From Malassezia japonica (Eukaryota; Basidiomycota; Malasseziomycetes; Malasseziales; Malasseziaceae), in NCBI RefSeq assembly GCF_029542785.1, contig NC_083370.1:806001-870000 (forward strand): 64,000 nucleotides of DNA, written 5' to 3'. The first letter of the stretch is position 1. Every line of letters starts with the position of its first letter. Under the pieces are notes generated by a model. It had not been told where the DNA came from and did no database searches. It saw only the letters and a program-made list of their open reading frames with translations. The translations under genes were made by a program, and so were the position numbers. This document shows, piece by piece, positions 19,294 through 29,884 of the stretch.

Positions 19294-21132
19294 ATGCCCC
19301 ATCACGTACTGCGTGTAGGCAGAAAAACGTCCAAGGCTTCGTATGCCGACCTCGCCGAGCTGGACCGCGCCGAGATCGGGGCGGCGCAAAGCCAAGCACG
19401 TCTCCCGCCGCTGAGGGACGCGCCGCGCCTGCTGGCATGCCACGACTTCCAGGGGGGCTACTCCGAAGATCCTCAGACGCAGGGCTACTCGTTTGAGCAC
19501 TGGGCGTACGCGGACGTGTACGTCTACTTTTCGCACCAGCGTGTATCGCTGCCGCCTGCCGAGTACGTACATGCGGCGCATAGGCACGGCACACGGATCC
19601 TCGGCACGCTTATTTTTGAGTGGGACGAGGCACGGGCCGATCTGCGCCGCTTGCTCGACGGATCCAAACCGCAGCGAAGCAAATTCCGCGAGCCGCTCTC
19701 GTTCGAGTATGCAGACAAGCTGATTGCACTCGCCGCTGCAAATGGGATCGACGGCTTCCTGGTGAATATCGAGGTCGCACTGAACTTGCAAGGGCTCTCG
19801 AATGTCTACCTCAACAAGCTCGACGCGATGCATAACGCAGGCCGCCTCCGCCGCTGGGTCGAGTACCTACGCACCGAAGGCGAGAAACACATCAAGGAGT
19901 GGCACGTCGTGTGGTACGATTCCGTGACGTATCCGCACGGCCATCTCGCCTGGCAGGACGCCATGACGCCGGCCAACGCACCGTTCTTTCGCGCGGCGCA
20001 CGGAGGGTTTACCAACTATACGTGGACCGGCCCCGAGTTTGATCCGACCAAGCTCCATCCAGCGCTGGTGGCAAGCGCCGCCATGGCCGACGCGAATCAG
20101 TACAAACGCGCCGACGTCTACACGGGCATCGACGTGTTTGGCCGCAACTGCCACGGGGGGCACGATACGTGGAAGGCGCTCGAGCTGATCGGGCCGCGGC
20201 GTGCGTACCCGGCCGCGGAGCGCTCGCTGGGACTCAGCGTCGCGCTCTTTGCGCCGGGATGGACGTGGGAATCCAATGCACCGGGGCCGACGCGCTCCTG
20301 GGCCGATTGGTGGGAGGACGACTGTCGCTTCTGGCTCGTGGGGCCGCACGCGGTAGCACGGCACTTTGATGCGCGCCCGGTGCTCTTCAACGGTTTATTT
20401 CGGACCAACTTTGCGCTCGGCACAGGGATCGGATGGTATGTCCGTGGCGAGCTGGCGTTCGAGGGGCCGTGGTCCGACGCAAGCGTCAGCGCGCCGAAGC
20501 CGGACCTCGCATGGCCGACGGTTCAGTACGTATGCACACCGAGCGGCGAAAAGGCGCGCTGCACCGTCACCTCGTCCTTCGCCAAGGTCGCCTGGAGTGG
20601 CACAGGCGCACTGCAGCTCGACGTTCCGGCCGGCTCGTGGCACATTCCGCTCCTTGCGCTCGAGGTGCCAGAGACGTGCGCCGGCTCGGCCACCATGCGC
20701 CTTAGTGTCCACGGCGCCGCTGCATCGCCGTGCATCCTCCGCCCCCACGCTGCGTCGCCTAAAAGTACCTCTACAAAAGGGCCGCACGGCTGGACGCAGT
20801 ACGCGGCGCAGATCACGCTTGTGCCCGGAACCGTGCATGTCGGCGTGGCGATCGAGGTGCAAGAGGCATGCTCGGTCCTTGTCGGCCAGCTCGATGTCGA
20901 TCAGACTCCGATGGACGACGTGTACGAAGCTCTATGGTCCGATCGCGAGACACTCACCTGGCCCGCGTTCGCTCCGGAAGGCTACGAAATCTTTGCCGTG
21001 TCCGAGTCGCCTGCGTGGCTCGGCACCGTTCCGTCGTCTGTTGTACATATACCCCCGGCGCTCGCCGCAGATCACCTCCTGGAAATCCGCCGGATCGGTG
21101 CGTGGCCCGAGGAACCGGTTGCCTACTCGTAG
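19294..21132 (+). CDS. Endo-beta-N-acetylglucosaminidase, GH85 (cytosolic ENGase type)
   Basis: A single exon of 612 aa. GH85 landmarks are LACHDFQGGYSED, WAYADVYVYFSHQRVSLPP, TLIFEWDE, and the catalytic segment DGFLVNIEVAL with Asn158 and Glu160, the residues that position the substrate and act as general acid in known ENGases. These are followed by WHVVWYDSVTYPHGHLAWQD and FFRAAHGGFTNYTW, then CFGRN-type and DWWEDDCRFW segments. ENGases cut between the two core GlcNAc residues of N-glycans. There is no signal peptide, so action on free or misfolded-protein glycans in the cytosol is likely. The C-terminal third is beta-rich, as in family carbohydrate-binding domains. Its stop abuts that of convergent RCM1; its start is 33 bp after LSG1. 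Confidence 0.9.
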   Translation: MPHHVLRVGRKTSKASYADLAELDRAEIGAAQSQARLPPLRDAPRLLACHDFQGGYSEDPQTQGYSFEHWAYADVYVYFSHQRVSLPPAEYVHAAHRHGTRILGTLIFEWDEARADLRRLLDGSKPQRSKFREPLSFEYADKLIALAAANGIDGFLVNIEVALNLQGLSNVYLNKLDAMHNAGRLRRWVEYLRTEGEKHIKEWHVVWYDSVTYPHGHLAWQDAMTPANAPFFRAAHGGFTNYTWTGPEFDPTKLHPALVASAAMADANQYKRADVYTGIDVFGRNCHGGHDTWKALELIGPRRAYPAAERSLGLSVALFAPGWTWESNAPGPTRSWADWWEDDCRFWLVGPHAVARHFDARPVLFNGLFRTNFALGTGIGWYVRGELAFEGPWSDASVSAPKPDLAWPTVQYVCTPSGEKARCTVTSSFAKVAWSGTGALQLDVPAGSWHIPLLALEVPETCAGSATMRLSVHGAAASPCILRPHAASPKSTSTKGPHGWTQYAAQITLVPGTVHVGVAIEVQEACSVLVGQLDVDQTPMDDVYEALWSDRETLTWPAFAPEGYEIFAVSESPAWLGTVPSSVVHIPPALAADHLLEIRRIGAWPEEPVAYS

Positions 21133-22702
21133 CTACTTCCTCTTTTTCTTCTTCTTCTTCTGTGTGCCGTCCTCGGACGCGGTGCGCTTCGGCTCGCGCT
21201 CAAAGCAGCACACAAAGAAGCCATTGGTCGCATTCGCATGCACAGTGCCTTCGGGCAGGTCGATCAGGCCGCCCGGTGTGCACCGCACCATGGCCGCGGC
21301 CATCGCCTCGTCACCACCGCAGGCGTCTGGGCGCCCTCGCTCCGGCCACGAAGGGAGGACGCGGTCCCGGGGCACGAGGCGCCACCGCCCGGCCTTGGCC
21401 TCGTCAGACTCCAAGACCTTTTGCACCACGGCCTCGTTCTCTTCTTCGTGGATCGAGCACGTAGAATAGGTAAAACGCGTCAGGCCCGGAAAGGTCATGG
21501 CGTGCCGGATCATATTGGTTTGGAGGCCCGCCAAGTTTGCGAGACGCGCGGCAAGCGCCTGGCCTTTTTCGGCAGGGTCGACGTCCTCGAGATTGTCCTG
21601 CTCGTCGTCGTTGCCGGACAGATAATCGAGACGGTTGACGATACCGCTGCCCGAGCACGAGGGGTCCAGAAGCATGTACTGCACCGCGTCGTGCTCTGCC
21701 GGGTCGAGCGACAGAAAGTCGGTTTTTTTTGGATGGACATTGCCGTGCTCGCGCGCAAGACATCCTGCGCGGCCAAGCAGGCGGACAAGCGTCGCGTACC
21801 GATTCGGCGCGCGCTCCAGCGCGGTGAGCTTGCCGCGGCCTTGCATGAGCGCGCTCAGGTGGCTCGTCTTGTTGCCCGGCGCGGATGTCGCGTCCATCGC
21901 CGTCGTATCCTTGGGCCCATCATGCAGGGGATCCAGCACGGCGGCAGGGAAGCAACTCGCCAGATCTTGCAGGATCAAAGCGCCGTTCCGGAAGAGCTCC
22001 GTCTTCATCAGGCGCGATGTCGCGTGGGGATGAAATGCGAGCACATTCTCGACGTGCTTCGAGCGGAGGAACTGGGTACTGCGTTAGTCAAGCGGCGTAC
22101 TCTTTGTAAATCGTGTCTCCCTCGAGCAAGCTCCACCCCTGCTCTTCGAGGTGTGCAACAGCGTCCTCAGCCGAGGTCTTGAGCGTATTGACGCGGCACC
22201 AGCGCGGGATGCGGCCGGCGATGCGCCGCTCCTCTGCGCCGCTCCGCAGTTCTTCTGGACGGCTCTTTCCCATACGTAGTTGCACACGCACGAGTTCCGC
22301 GTGCAGCTGCGACTTGTACTTTTCGAGCGCAACGCGCGGCGGCCACGCCTTGGCCGCCTGGATGCCACGCGACGCAAACAACAGGTCGTGGGTCAGGACC
22401 AGCAATATGCACGAGGCGAGCGTCGGCGCCGGAGGAGATAGTGCTCCCTTGGTTCGATTCAAAGGACTTGCGCTGCCAAACCACTTTTCGCGGCCTACGA
22501 CATCGACCTTGGTGAGGATCGGCTGCAGAGTCGCGCGGAACGACAGTGTGTTGACGACCAGCGCGAGGATGCGCTTTGCATTTCCTGCCGCACGCGCATC
22601 TTCCTTCCGATCATCCGCCTGCGCGGTGATCGCCTTGATGGAACCGCGCTTCGCGAGGATGTCCTGCAGCGCGCGCCCCGCACGCACATAGAATTCGGCC
22701 AT
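21133..22702 (-). CDS. RCM1: 25S rRNA cytosine-C5 methyltransferase RCM1 (NSUN5)
   Basis: Exons 22101-22702 and 21133-22078 (22-nt intron, GTACGC...CTAACGCAG) give 515 aa. The N-terminus ([22 protein letters not shown]) and [13 protein letters not shown] match NSUN5/RCM1. SAM-binding and catalytic motifs follow: [49 protein letters not shown] and [16 protein letters not shown], with the two cysteines of motifs IV and VI. The protein ends in a Lys/Arg tail (QKKKKKKRK), likely a nucleolar signal. Yeast RCM1 makes m5C2278 in 25S rRNA. It shares a 57-bp divergent promoter region with the DnaJ gene. Its TAG stop abuts the TAG of the GH85 gene on the other strand. Confidence 0.93.
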
Positions 22703-22759
22703 GCTCCGGGAAAAAAACGATCGGGCCCGATCGTCGATCGTAGACCTTCGCAGCGATTC

Positions 22760-24046
22760 ATGGTGGTGGACACAAAGCTGTACGACGTGCTGGGCGTTGC
22801 GCCTGACGCGTCTGATGCCGAGATTAAGAAGGCGTACAAGAAACAGTCGCTTGCGAACCACCCCGACAAGAACCCTGGCGACGAGACGGCGTCGCAGCGC
22901 TTCCAGGAAGTGGCAGCCGCCTACGAGACCCTGGGCGATGCGGATGCGCGCGCTGCGTACGACCGCTACGGCGACGACACGGACCCGCGTGGTGGCGTTG
23001 ATATGGACGACCTGTTTGGTACGTGCTCAGACTAATCCAGCCTCGATGTTTGGCGGCCCCTCGTTCTCGTTTGGCGGCGGTCCTCCGCCTCGCCGTGCGC
23101 AGGACTCGGTCATTCCCTACACGGTGACGCTCGAGGACCTGTACAATGGCAAGACGGCGCACTTTGCGCTTGAAAAGAATGTCGTGTGCTCGCACTGCCA
23201 CGGCACTGGTGGCAAGGCCGGTGCACAGCCGAAGGACTGTGTGACTTGTGGCGGCAAAGGCCGTGTGCTCCAGCAGCGCCAAGCCGGTAATGGAATGATC
23301 TCGCAGTCGATCGGTACGTGTGGTGAGTGCCATGGTACCGGCAAAAAGTTCCGCGAGAAGGAACAGTGCAAGAAGTGCAAAGGTGCGCGCACCGTCCAAG
23401 GCAAGGCACGTCTGCGCCTCGAGATCCCCCGCGGCGCACACGACGGCCAGCGTATCGTGTTTGAAGGCGAGGGCGACCAGATGGTACGCATCTATGCTAA
23501 CGCAGCCCGACTCGAAGCCCGCGTCAATCATCTTTGAGCTGAAGCAGACGCCGCATGCCTCGTTCGAGGTGCGTGGCATCGACCTGCTCGCCACGGTGCG
23601 CATCACTCTCCTCGAGGCACTACAGGGCTTCTCGCGCTCTGTGCTTACGCACCTCGACGGCCGCCGCCTGCACCTGACCAAGGCGCGTGGCGATGTCGTG
23701 CGACCCGGCCAGGTGGATGTCGTGCACGGCGAGGGTATGATGGACCAGCGCCGCAGCGACCGTCGTGGCGACCTCTTCCTCCGCTACGAGATCGAGTTCC
23801 CTACGGATGAATGGGCGCGCAACGCCGACGAGGCCGCGCTCAGTACGCTGCTTCCCCCGAAGCGCACCGACCTCCCGGCCGAGGAGGACGTGGTCACCGA
23901 CGATCTTACGACCAAGCCTGGCGATATCAACAAGGTACGTCGTCTATCTAACGCAGTTCGGCATGAACCAAGGCACGCGCATGCCCGATCAGGATACCTA
24001 CGACCAGCCCGGCGACGATCCCAACATCCAGTGCGCCCAGCAGTAA
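22760..24046 (+). CDS. YDJ1: Class A J-domain co-chaperone, YDJ1 type, farnesylated
   Basis: Four exons (22760-23018, 23041-23483, 23506-23934, 23957-24046), all three introns exactly 22 nt, give 406 aa (YDJ1 has 409). The J domain carries the HPD motif ([13 protein letters not shown]), then a Gly/Phe region, four cysteine repeats ([32 protein letters not shown]) and the C-terminal substrate-binding domains. The chain ends NIQCAQQ, a CaaX box of the CaaQ type preferred by farnesyltransferase, matching CASQ of yeast YDJ1. It stimulates Hsp70 in the cytosol and on ER or mitochondrial surfaces. The last exon, which supplies the CaaX box, depends on correct splicing of intron 3. Confidence 0.95.
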
Positions 24047-24113
24047 TCCTCCACTTCTCCACACGGCGCATGCATTAGTCAGATGGATAGGCGCAGCTAG
24101 CTTCCTAGTCATC

Positions 24114-25083
24114 ATGAGCGGAGAGGACTTTACCAAGAAGAAGCTGTGGGGCGGCCGCTTCACCGGCGAGACCGACCCTGTGATGCATGCTTTCAATGAG
24201 TCGCTGTCGTATGACAAGCGCATGTGGTCGCAGGATATCCGTGGCTCGCAGGCCTACGCTAAGGCACTTATCGGGTGCAAGATCCTGACCGAGGCCGAGG
24301 CGCAGACCATCTGCGACGGACTGAACCGTGTGGGCGAGGAGTGGCGCACCAACAACTTCAGTGTGGCTCCCGAAGACGAGGACATCCACACGGCGAACGA
24401 GCGCCGCCTCAAGGAGCTTATCGGCCCGGTGGCCGGCAAGCTGCACACTGGCCGTAGCCGCAACGACCAGGTGGCTACTGATATGCGTCTCTGGCTCCTG
24501 GACGAGATCGATGAGCTCGAGTCGCTCGCCACCGAGCTAGTGCATGTCATGGCGAAGCGCGCTCGTGAGGAGGTCGACGTGCTCATGCCGGGTTACACCC
24601 ACCTGCAGCGTGCGCAGCCGATCCGCTGGTCGCACCTGCTCCTGTCGCACGCGACCTACTTCCAATACGACGTGGAGCGTCTGCGTGCGCTGCGCTCGCG
24701 TGTCTCGATGCTGCCGCTGGGCGCGGGCCCGCTGGCGGGCAACCCTTTCGCGGGTTTGGACCGTGAGGCGCTCGCCAAGGACCTCGGCTTCCAGACTGTG
24801 GGCCCGAACAGCATGCACAGCGTCGCTGACCGCGACTTTGTCGTCGAGACGCTCATGTGGTGCTCGCTCTTTTCGGTACACGCCAGCAAGATTGCCGAGG
24901 ACCTCATCATTTACTCCAGCGCCGAGTTTGGCTTTGTGCAGCTCAGCGACGCGTACAGCACCGGCTCATCGATCATGCCGCAGAAGAAGAACCCCGACAG
25001 TCTAGAGCTGCTGCGTGGCAAGAGCGGCCGTCTCTTTGGCAACCTGTCCGGCTTTATGATGTCGCTCAAAGGTATCCCCTCGA

Positions 25084-25115
<32 letters not shown>

Positions 25116-25544
25116 CCGATGTTTGACTCTGTCGACACGGCGGTTGCCTGCCTCAAGATTTTGACCGGCGTCGTGAGCACGCTTACGGTATGTGTCCTTA
25201 TCTCATCCAGATCTCGTCCGAGAAGATGCGCGGTGCGCTCACGACCGATATGCTTGCTACGGACCTCGCCGACTACCTCGTCCGCAAGGGTGTACGTATC
25301 TATGCTTACCCAGATTCCCTTCCGCGAGACACACCACATTTCCGGCTCGGCTGTGAAGCTGGCCGAGGACCGCGGCTGCGAGCTGAGCGACCTGTCTCTC
25401 GAGGACTTGCTCACACTGCATCCCGCCTTTGAGGAGGATGTGAAGCTCGTGTGGGACCCCGAGCAGAGCGTCGAGCGCCGCAACGCCATCGGCGGCACGA
25501 GCCGCCGCGCGGTGCTCGAGCAGGTAGACAAGCTCCTGGCCTAA
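24114..25544 (+). CDS. ARG4: Argininosuccinate lyase
   Basis: Three exons (24114-25187, 25211-25291, 25314-25544; introns 23 and 22 nt) give 461 aa, the standard size. Landmarks are [61 protein letters not shown] and the fumarase/lyase signature [12 protein letters not shown] with its catalytic Ser on a mobile loop. It splits argininosuccinate into arginine and fumarate, the last step of arginine synthesis. Both splices restore conserved C-terminal sequence ([33 protein letters not shown]). It follows the DnaJ gene by 67 bp in the same direction. Confidence 0.97.
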
Positions 25545-25661
25545 GCGCGCATGGGCCTTGCCACGTGGCATTCTCTGGAACGTTCGGACGGCGCACGAGC
25601 GGACACGTGGAGGGGGGGGGAGACGGCACCGCATCGCGCTTGTCCTTCTTTGTAGTTACTT

Positions 25662-27332
25662 ATGAAGTCTGTTCAGGGAGCTGTGACTGTGAGCGCCGCT
25701 GCGCTCATGGCGCTTGCCAATGTGCCTGCCACGGCAGGCTCGTCTGTTTCGTTCGTGCCCAGTGCCATCAAGGGTCTCTTTGTCGAGCAGTTTACGCCCG
25801 ACTGGGAGAGCCGCTGGTCGGTCTCGCGCTCTTCCAAGCTCCAGCGTGGAGAGGAGGAGTTCAAGTACGATGGTGAGTGGAAGGTCGAGGAGCCGCTCGT
25901 CTTCCCCGGCATCAAGGGCGACAAGGGCCTGACTCTCAAGAGCAAGGCGAAGCAGCACGCGATCAGCACCCAGCTCGAGAAGCCCATCACCTTTGACGGT
26001 ACCAAGCCCTTTGTGGTGCAGTACGAGGTCAAGCTCCAAAAGGGCCTGTCGTGTGGTGGTGCCTATGTGAAGCTCCTGCGCGCTACCGAGGGCGGCCTGG
26101 CTGCCGAGGAGTTCTCGGACAAGACGCCGTACACGATCATGTTTGGTCCCGACCGCTGCGGTGGTACGAACAAGGTGCACTTCATCTTCCACCACAAGAA
26201 CCCGGTTACCGGCGAGTTTGAGGAGAAGCAGATGAACCTGCCCACCAACCCCAAGATCACCAAGACCACGACGCTGTACACGCTGATTGTGCAGCCCGAC
26301 AACTCGTTCCAGATCCTGATCAACGATGAGCCCCGCACCAACGGCACGCTCTTTGACTCGTTCGAGCCCCCGGTCAACCCCCCGAAGGAGATCGACGACC
26401 CGACCGACTCGAAGCCCGCCGACTGGGTCGACGAGGCGGAGATTCCCGACCCCAAGGCCAAGAAGCCCGCCGACTGGGACGAGAACGCGCCGCCGATGAT
26501 CCCCGACTCGAACGCCAAGAAGCCCACCGACTGGTACGAGGAGGAGGCGCTGATGATCCCCGATCCTTCTGCCGAGAAGCCCGAGGAGTGGGACGACGAG
26601 GAGGACGGCGAGTGGGTCGCCCCGATGATCCCCAACCCCATCTGTGAGGACGCTTCCGGCTGTGGCCCGTGGACCGCCCCGATGATTGCCAACCCCGCGT
26701 ACAAGGGCAAGTGGACCGCTCCGATGATCCCCAACCCCGCGTACAAGGGCGAGTGGGCCCCGCGCCGTATCCCGAACAAGAACTACTACGAGGACAAGCA
26801 CCCCAACCGCTTCGCCCCGATCACCGGCGTCGGTTTCGAGCTCTGGACCATGGACGAGGACATCCTCTTTGACAACATCTACCTGAGCAACGACCCCGAG
26901 GAGGCGCGTGCGTTTGCCAAGGAGACCTTCCACGTGAAACTTCCCCTGGAGCAGAACCGCGAGACGGAGGACCAGCGTAACGACCCCGAATTCGAGACCG
27001 GCCACCGCGCGCTGCCGAGCCTGCCTGAGCGCACGCTCTTCCAGATCCGCCGCAAGACCGAGGTTATGATTACCCGCCTGCGCTACGAGCCCGACAAGCT
27101 GCGTGTCCTGCAGCAGTCCTACCCGATCGTCGGCTTCTGGGCCGCGGTCGTGGCGGTGGTCTTGGGCCTGATCGGCACGCTCACCTCGCTCGTCGGTGGC
27201 CGCGCCGCCCCCGCCCCTGCGCCGACCAAGAAGGTGGATGCTCCGGCTGCCGCTCCTGCCACGGACGGCCCGGCGAAGTCCACTGCCGTCGGCAGCACTA
27301 CCAAGGTCACCAAGCGTTCGGCCGCTGAGTAG
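25662..27332 (+). CDS. CNE1: Calnexin
   Basis: A single exon of 556 aa. The first 26 residues ([15 protein letters not shown] core) are a signal peptide. The lectin domain includes [28 protein letters not shown] and HFIFHHKNP. The proline-rich P domain has four copies of the type P-x-[15 protein letters not shown] and four of the type GEW-APMIPNP. The lectin domain resumes with [23 protein letters not shown]. One membrane helix lies near residues 485-507 ([25 protein letters not shown]), then a cytosolic tail ending KRSAAE. It is the ER lectin chaperone for monoglucosylated glycoproteins. The N-glycan maker STT3 is also in the window. The KEX2 start codon follows its stop by only 43 bp. Confidence 0.96.
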   Translation: MKSVQGAVTVSAAALMALANVPATAGSSVSFVPSAIKGLFVEQFTPDWESRWSVSRSSKLQRGEEEFKYDGEWKVEEPLVFPGIKGDKGLTLKSKAKQHAISTQLEKPITFDGTKPFVVQYEVKLQKGLSCGGAYVKLLRATEGGLAAEEFSDKTPYTIMFGPDRCGGTNKVHFIFHHKNPVTGEFEEKQMNLPTNPKITKTTTLYTLIVQPDNSFQILINDEPRTNGTLFDSFEPPVNPPKEIDDPTDSKPADWVDEAEIPDPKAKKPADWDENAPPMIPDSNAKKPTDWYEEEALMIPDPSAEKPEEWDDEEDGEWVAPMIPNPICEDASGCGPWTAPMIANPAYKGKWTAPMIPNPAYKGEWAPRRIPNKNYYEDKHPNRFAPITGVGFELWTMDEDILFDNIYLSNDPEEARAFAKETFHVKLPLEQNRETEDQRNDPEFETGHRALPSLPERTLFQIRRKTEVMITRLRYEPDKLRVLQQSYPIVGFWAAVVAVVLGLIGTLTSLVGGRAAPAPAPTKKVDAPAAAPATDGPAKSTAVGSTTKVTKRSAAE

Positions 27333-27375
27333 TTTCGTAGCCACGTGGCATCCTTCGAACTTGCTCCGGAGCGTG

Positions 27376-29875
27376 ATGCGGTCGTTGCAGGCGGCCTGTG
27401 CCGTGTTCTGTATCGCGCTAGGCGCTGTATCAAGCGCCCAGCCACAGCCACGCACATACGATACGCACCAGTACTACGTAGCCGAGCTCGCACCGCGGCG
27501 TGCGTGCGGCGCCACGGAGGAGCACGTCGCTGCTGCGCTCGGCGCCGAGCTCGTGGAGCGCGTCGGCGCGCTCCCGCACCACTACCTGCTGCGCCGCGAA
27601 AAGAGCGATAGCCTTGCGCGTCGGTCTGTATACGCACTGGACGCCGAGGCGGACGATGTCGTGCTGAAGCGCTTCCACGCGCTCCAGACGCCGGGGCTGT
27701 CGAAGCGCTGTGCCGGCGGCACCTGCGTGTCGGACGCTTGCGTACAGCAGACGCTGCATGCCGTGGATCGCCAGGTGCCGCGGCAGCGGCATAAGCGCAA
27801 CGTGATCTACGATCCCGAGACGATGCGCGACGTGTACCCCGAGCTGCTTCCCCCGCACCCCGTGACCGAGGCGTGGAAAGGGAAACGCGACGCGCTCGAG
27901 GTGCGTGCGCCGGTGCCGATCAACGCGACCAGCAAGTTTATGGACGACTTCCAGGTGCACGATCCTCTTTTCTACAAGCAGTGGCACCTGATCAACCCGG
28001 TGGACCAAGGCAACGACCTGCGCCTCGACCAGGTCTGGCGCAATGCCACCGGCCAGGGCGTGACCGTCGCGCTGCTCGACGACGGCCTCGACTTCCACCA
28101 TCCTGATTTGAAAGACAACTTTGTACGTGGCATGGCTGACCCAGAACGCAAAGAGCTCCTACGACTTTAATGACCATTCCGAGCTGCCCGAGCCGCGCTT
28201 GTCGGACGATCTACACGGCACGCGCTGCGCCGGCGAGATTGCCGCGCTCCCGAACGACTTTTGCGGCGTAGGCGTCGCTCCCAAAGCGCGCGTCGCCGGC
28301 ATCCGTATTCTCAGTGGCCCGATCACCGACGCGGACGAAGCCGCGTCGCTCAACTTTGGCTACGAAACGAATTCGATCTACAGCTGCAGCTGGGGACCAC
28401 CGGACAATGGGCAGAGCATGGACGCGCCCCGCGGCCTGATTGCCAAGGCACTGCTCAACGGCATCTACAACGGCCGCGACGGCAATGGCAGCATCTTTGT
28501 CTTTGCTGGCGGCAATGGCGGCGGATCGGACGACCAGTGCAACTTTGACGGGTACACCAACTCGATCTACACGGTGACCATTGCGGCCGTCGACCACCTC
28601 GGCAAGCACCCCTACTACTCGGAGATGTGCAGCGCGATCATCGCGTCGAGCTACAGTTCGGGCTCGGGGCAGATGATTACCACCACCGACGTGTCCAAAG
28701 GCACGAACCGGCGGTGCACGTCGATGCACGGCGGCACGAGCGCTGCGGCGCCGCTAGTTGCGGGCATACTCGCGCTGGCGCTCGAAGTGCGCCCCGAGCT
28801 GACTTGGCGCGACGTCCAGCACATTATCGTTCGCTCCGCCGTCCCGAGCAACACCGAGGACCCCGACTGGGAGCAGAATGGCGCCGGGCGCAAGTTTTCG
28901 CACAAGTACGGTTACGGCGTCGTGCACGCCGCGCGTCTGCTGGCTGAGGCGCAAGCGCACAAGCTTGTCGCCCCCCAATCGTGGTTTGAGAGCAAGAACC
29001 AGACCGTGCCCGAGCCCCTTTTGAAGCTCGACGAGCCCAAGGTCGCGGCAGTCGAGGTGTCGCAGGAGATGCTCGACCAGGCTAACCTCAAGACGCTCGA
29101 GCACGTTACCGTCACGGTCTGGATCGAGCACGACCGCCGCGGCGACGTCCAAGTCGAGCTCTTTTCGCCGCACGGGACGCGCAGTGTGCTTGCGAGCCCC
29201 CGGCGGTACGATAGTGACCGCAACGGCTTCCCCGGCTGGACGTTTATGTCGATCAAGCACTGGGGCGAGGACATGCGGGGCGAGTGGCGTCTCCAGGTGA
29301 CGGACCGCGCGTCGAAAGAGCGCCAGAACCGCATCCCTGGCAACTTTACCGCCTTTTCGCTCTCGCTCTGGGGCGAAGCCCAAGACGCGAGCAAGGCGCG
29401 GCCGTGGGACTTTCCCGCCAACTCGGAGGAGCACAATCTGACGCTGTCGGCCGCGCCGTCGTCCACCGTGCTGCACTATTCCGGCATGCCGACGTCGACC
29501 AAGACGTTTGTCAAGCCCACGAATGCGCTACCGGACGACCACCACACGGTCCCCGGCGAGACGCACGAAGCCTTTGGCAGCAAGGTGCAGCAGCCCGAAG
29601 CGGATACGGGCTACCTCGGCGCGCTTGCGCGGCAGTCGACCTGGCTTGCGGTGGCCGCTGGCCTGGCGATTGTCGCCGGCGCGTCGCTGTTGATCTACTT
29701 TTACACGCGCCAGCGCGCGCTGCGTCGGTACGAGCACCTCCCGACCGACGAAGGCGAGATCCAGCTCGGCGCGCTGCCTGGCGAAGGGGGTATGCAGGCG
29801 CGGGATCTCTACGATGCATTTGCACTCGATGACGAAAGCGAGGACGAACCTGCATCGCCCAAAAGATCGCCATAG
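27376..29875 (+). CDS. KEX2: Kexin, Golgi proprotein convertase
   Basis: Exons 27376-28122 and 28145-29875 (22-nt intron, GTACGT...CTGACCCAG) give 825 aa. It has a signal peptide (LQAACAVFCIALGAVSSA), a pro-region with dibasic sites (RQRHKRN), and the subtilase domain with the catalytic triad Asp235 (ALLDDGLDF), His273 (LHGTRCAGE) and Ser448 (HGGTSAAAP), plus the oxyanion Asn in FAGGNGGGSDDQC. The P domain includes VTVWIEHDRRGDVQVELFSP, followed by a membrane helix near 749-771 and a cytosolic tail with acidic residues and RYEHL, which could serve late-Golgi sorting. It cleaves after Lys-Arg or Arg-Arg in secreted precursors. The intron lies directly after the conserved PDLKDNF, between the Asp and His motifs. 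Confidence 0.96.
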
Positions 29876-29884
29876 TTATGTACA

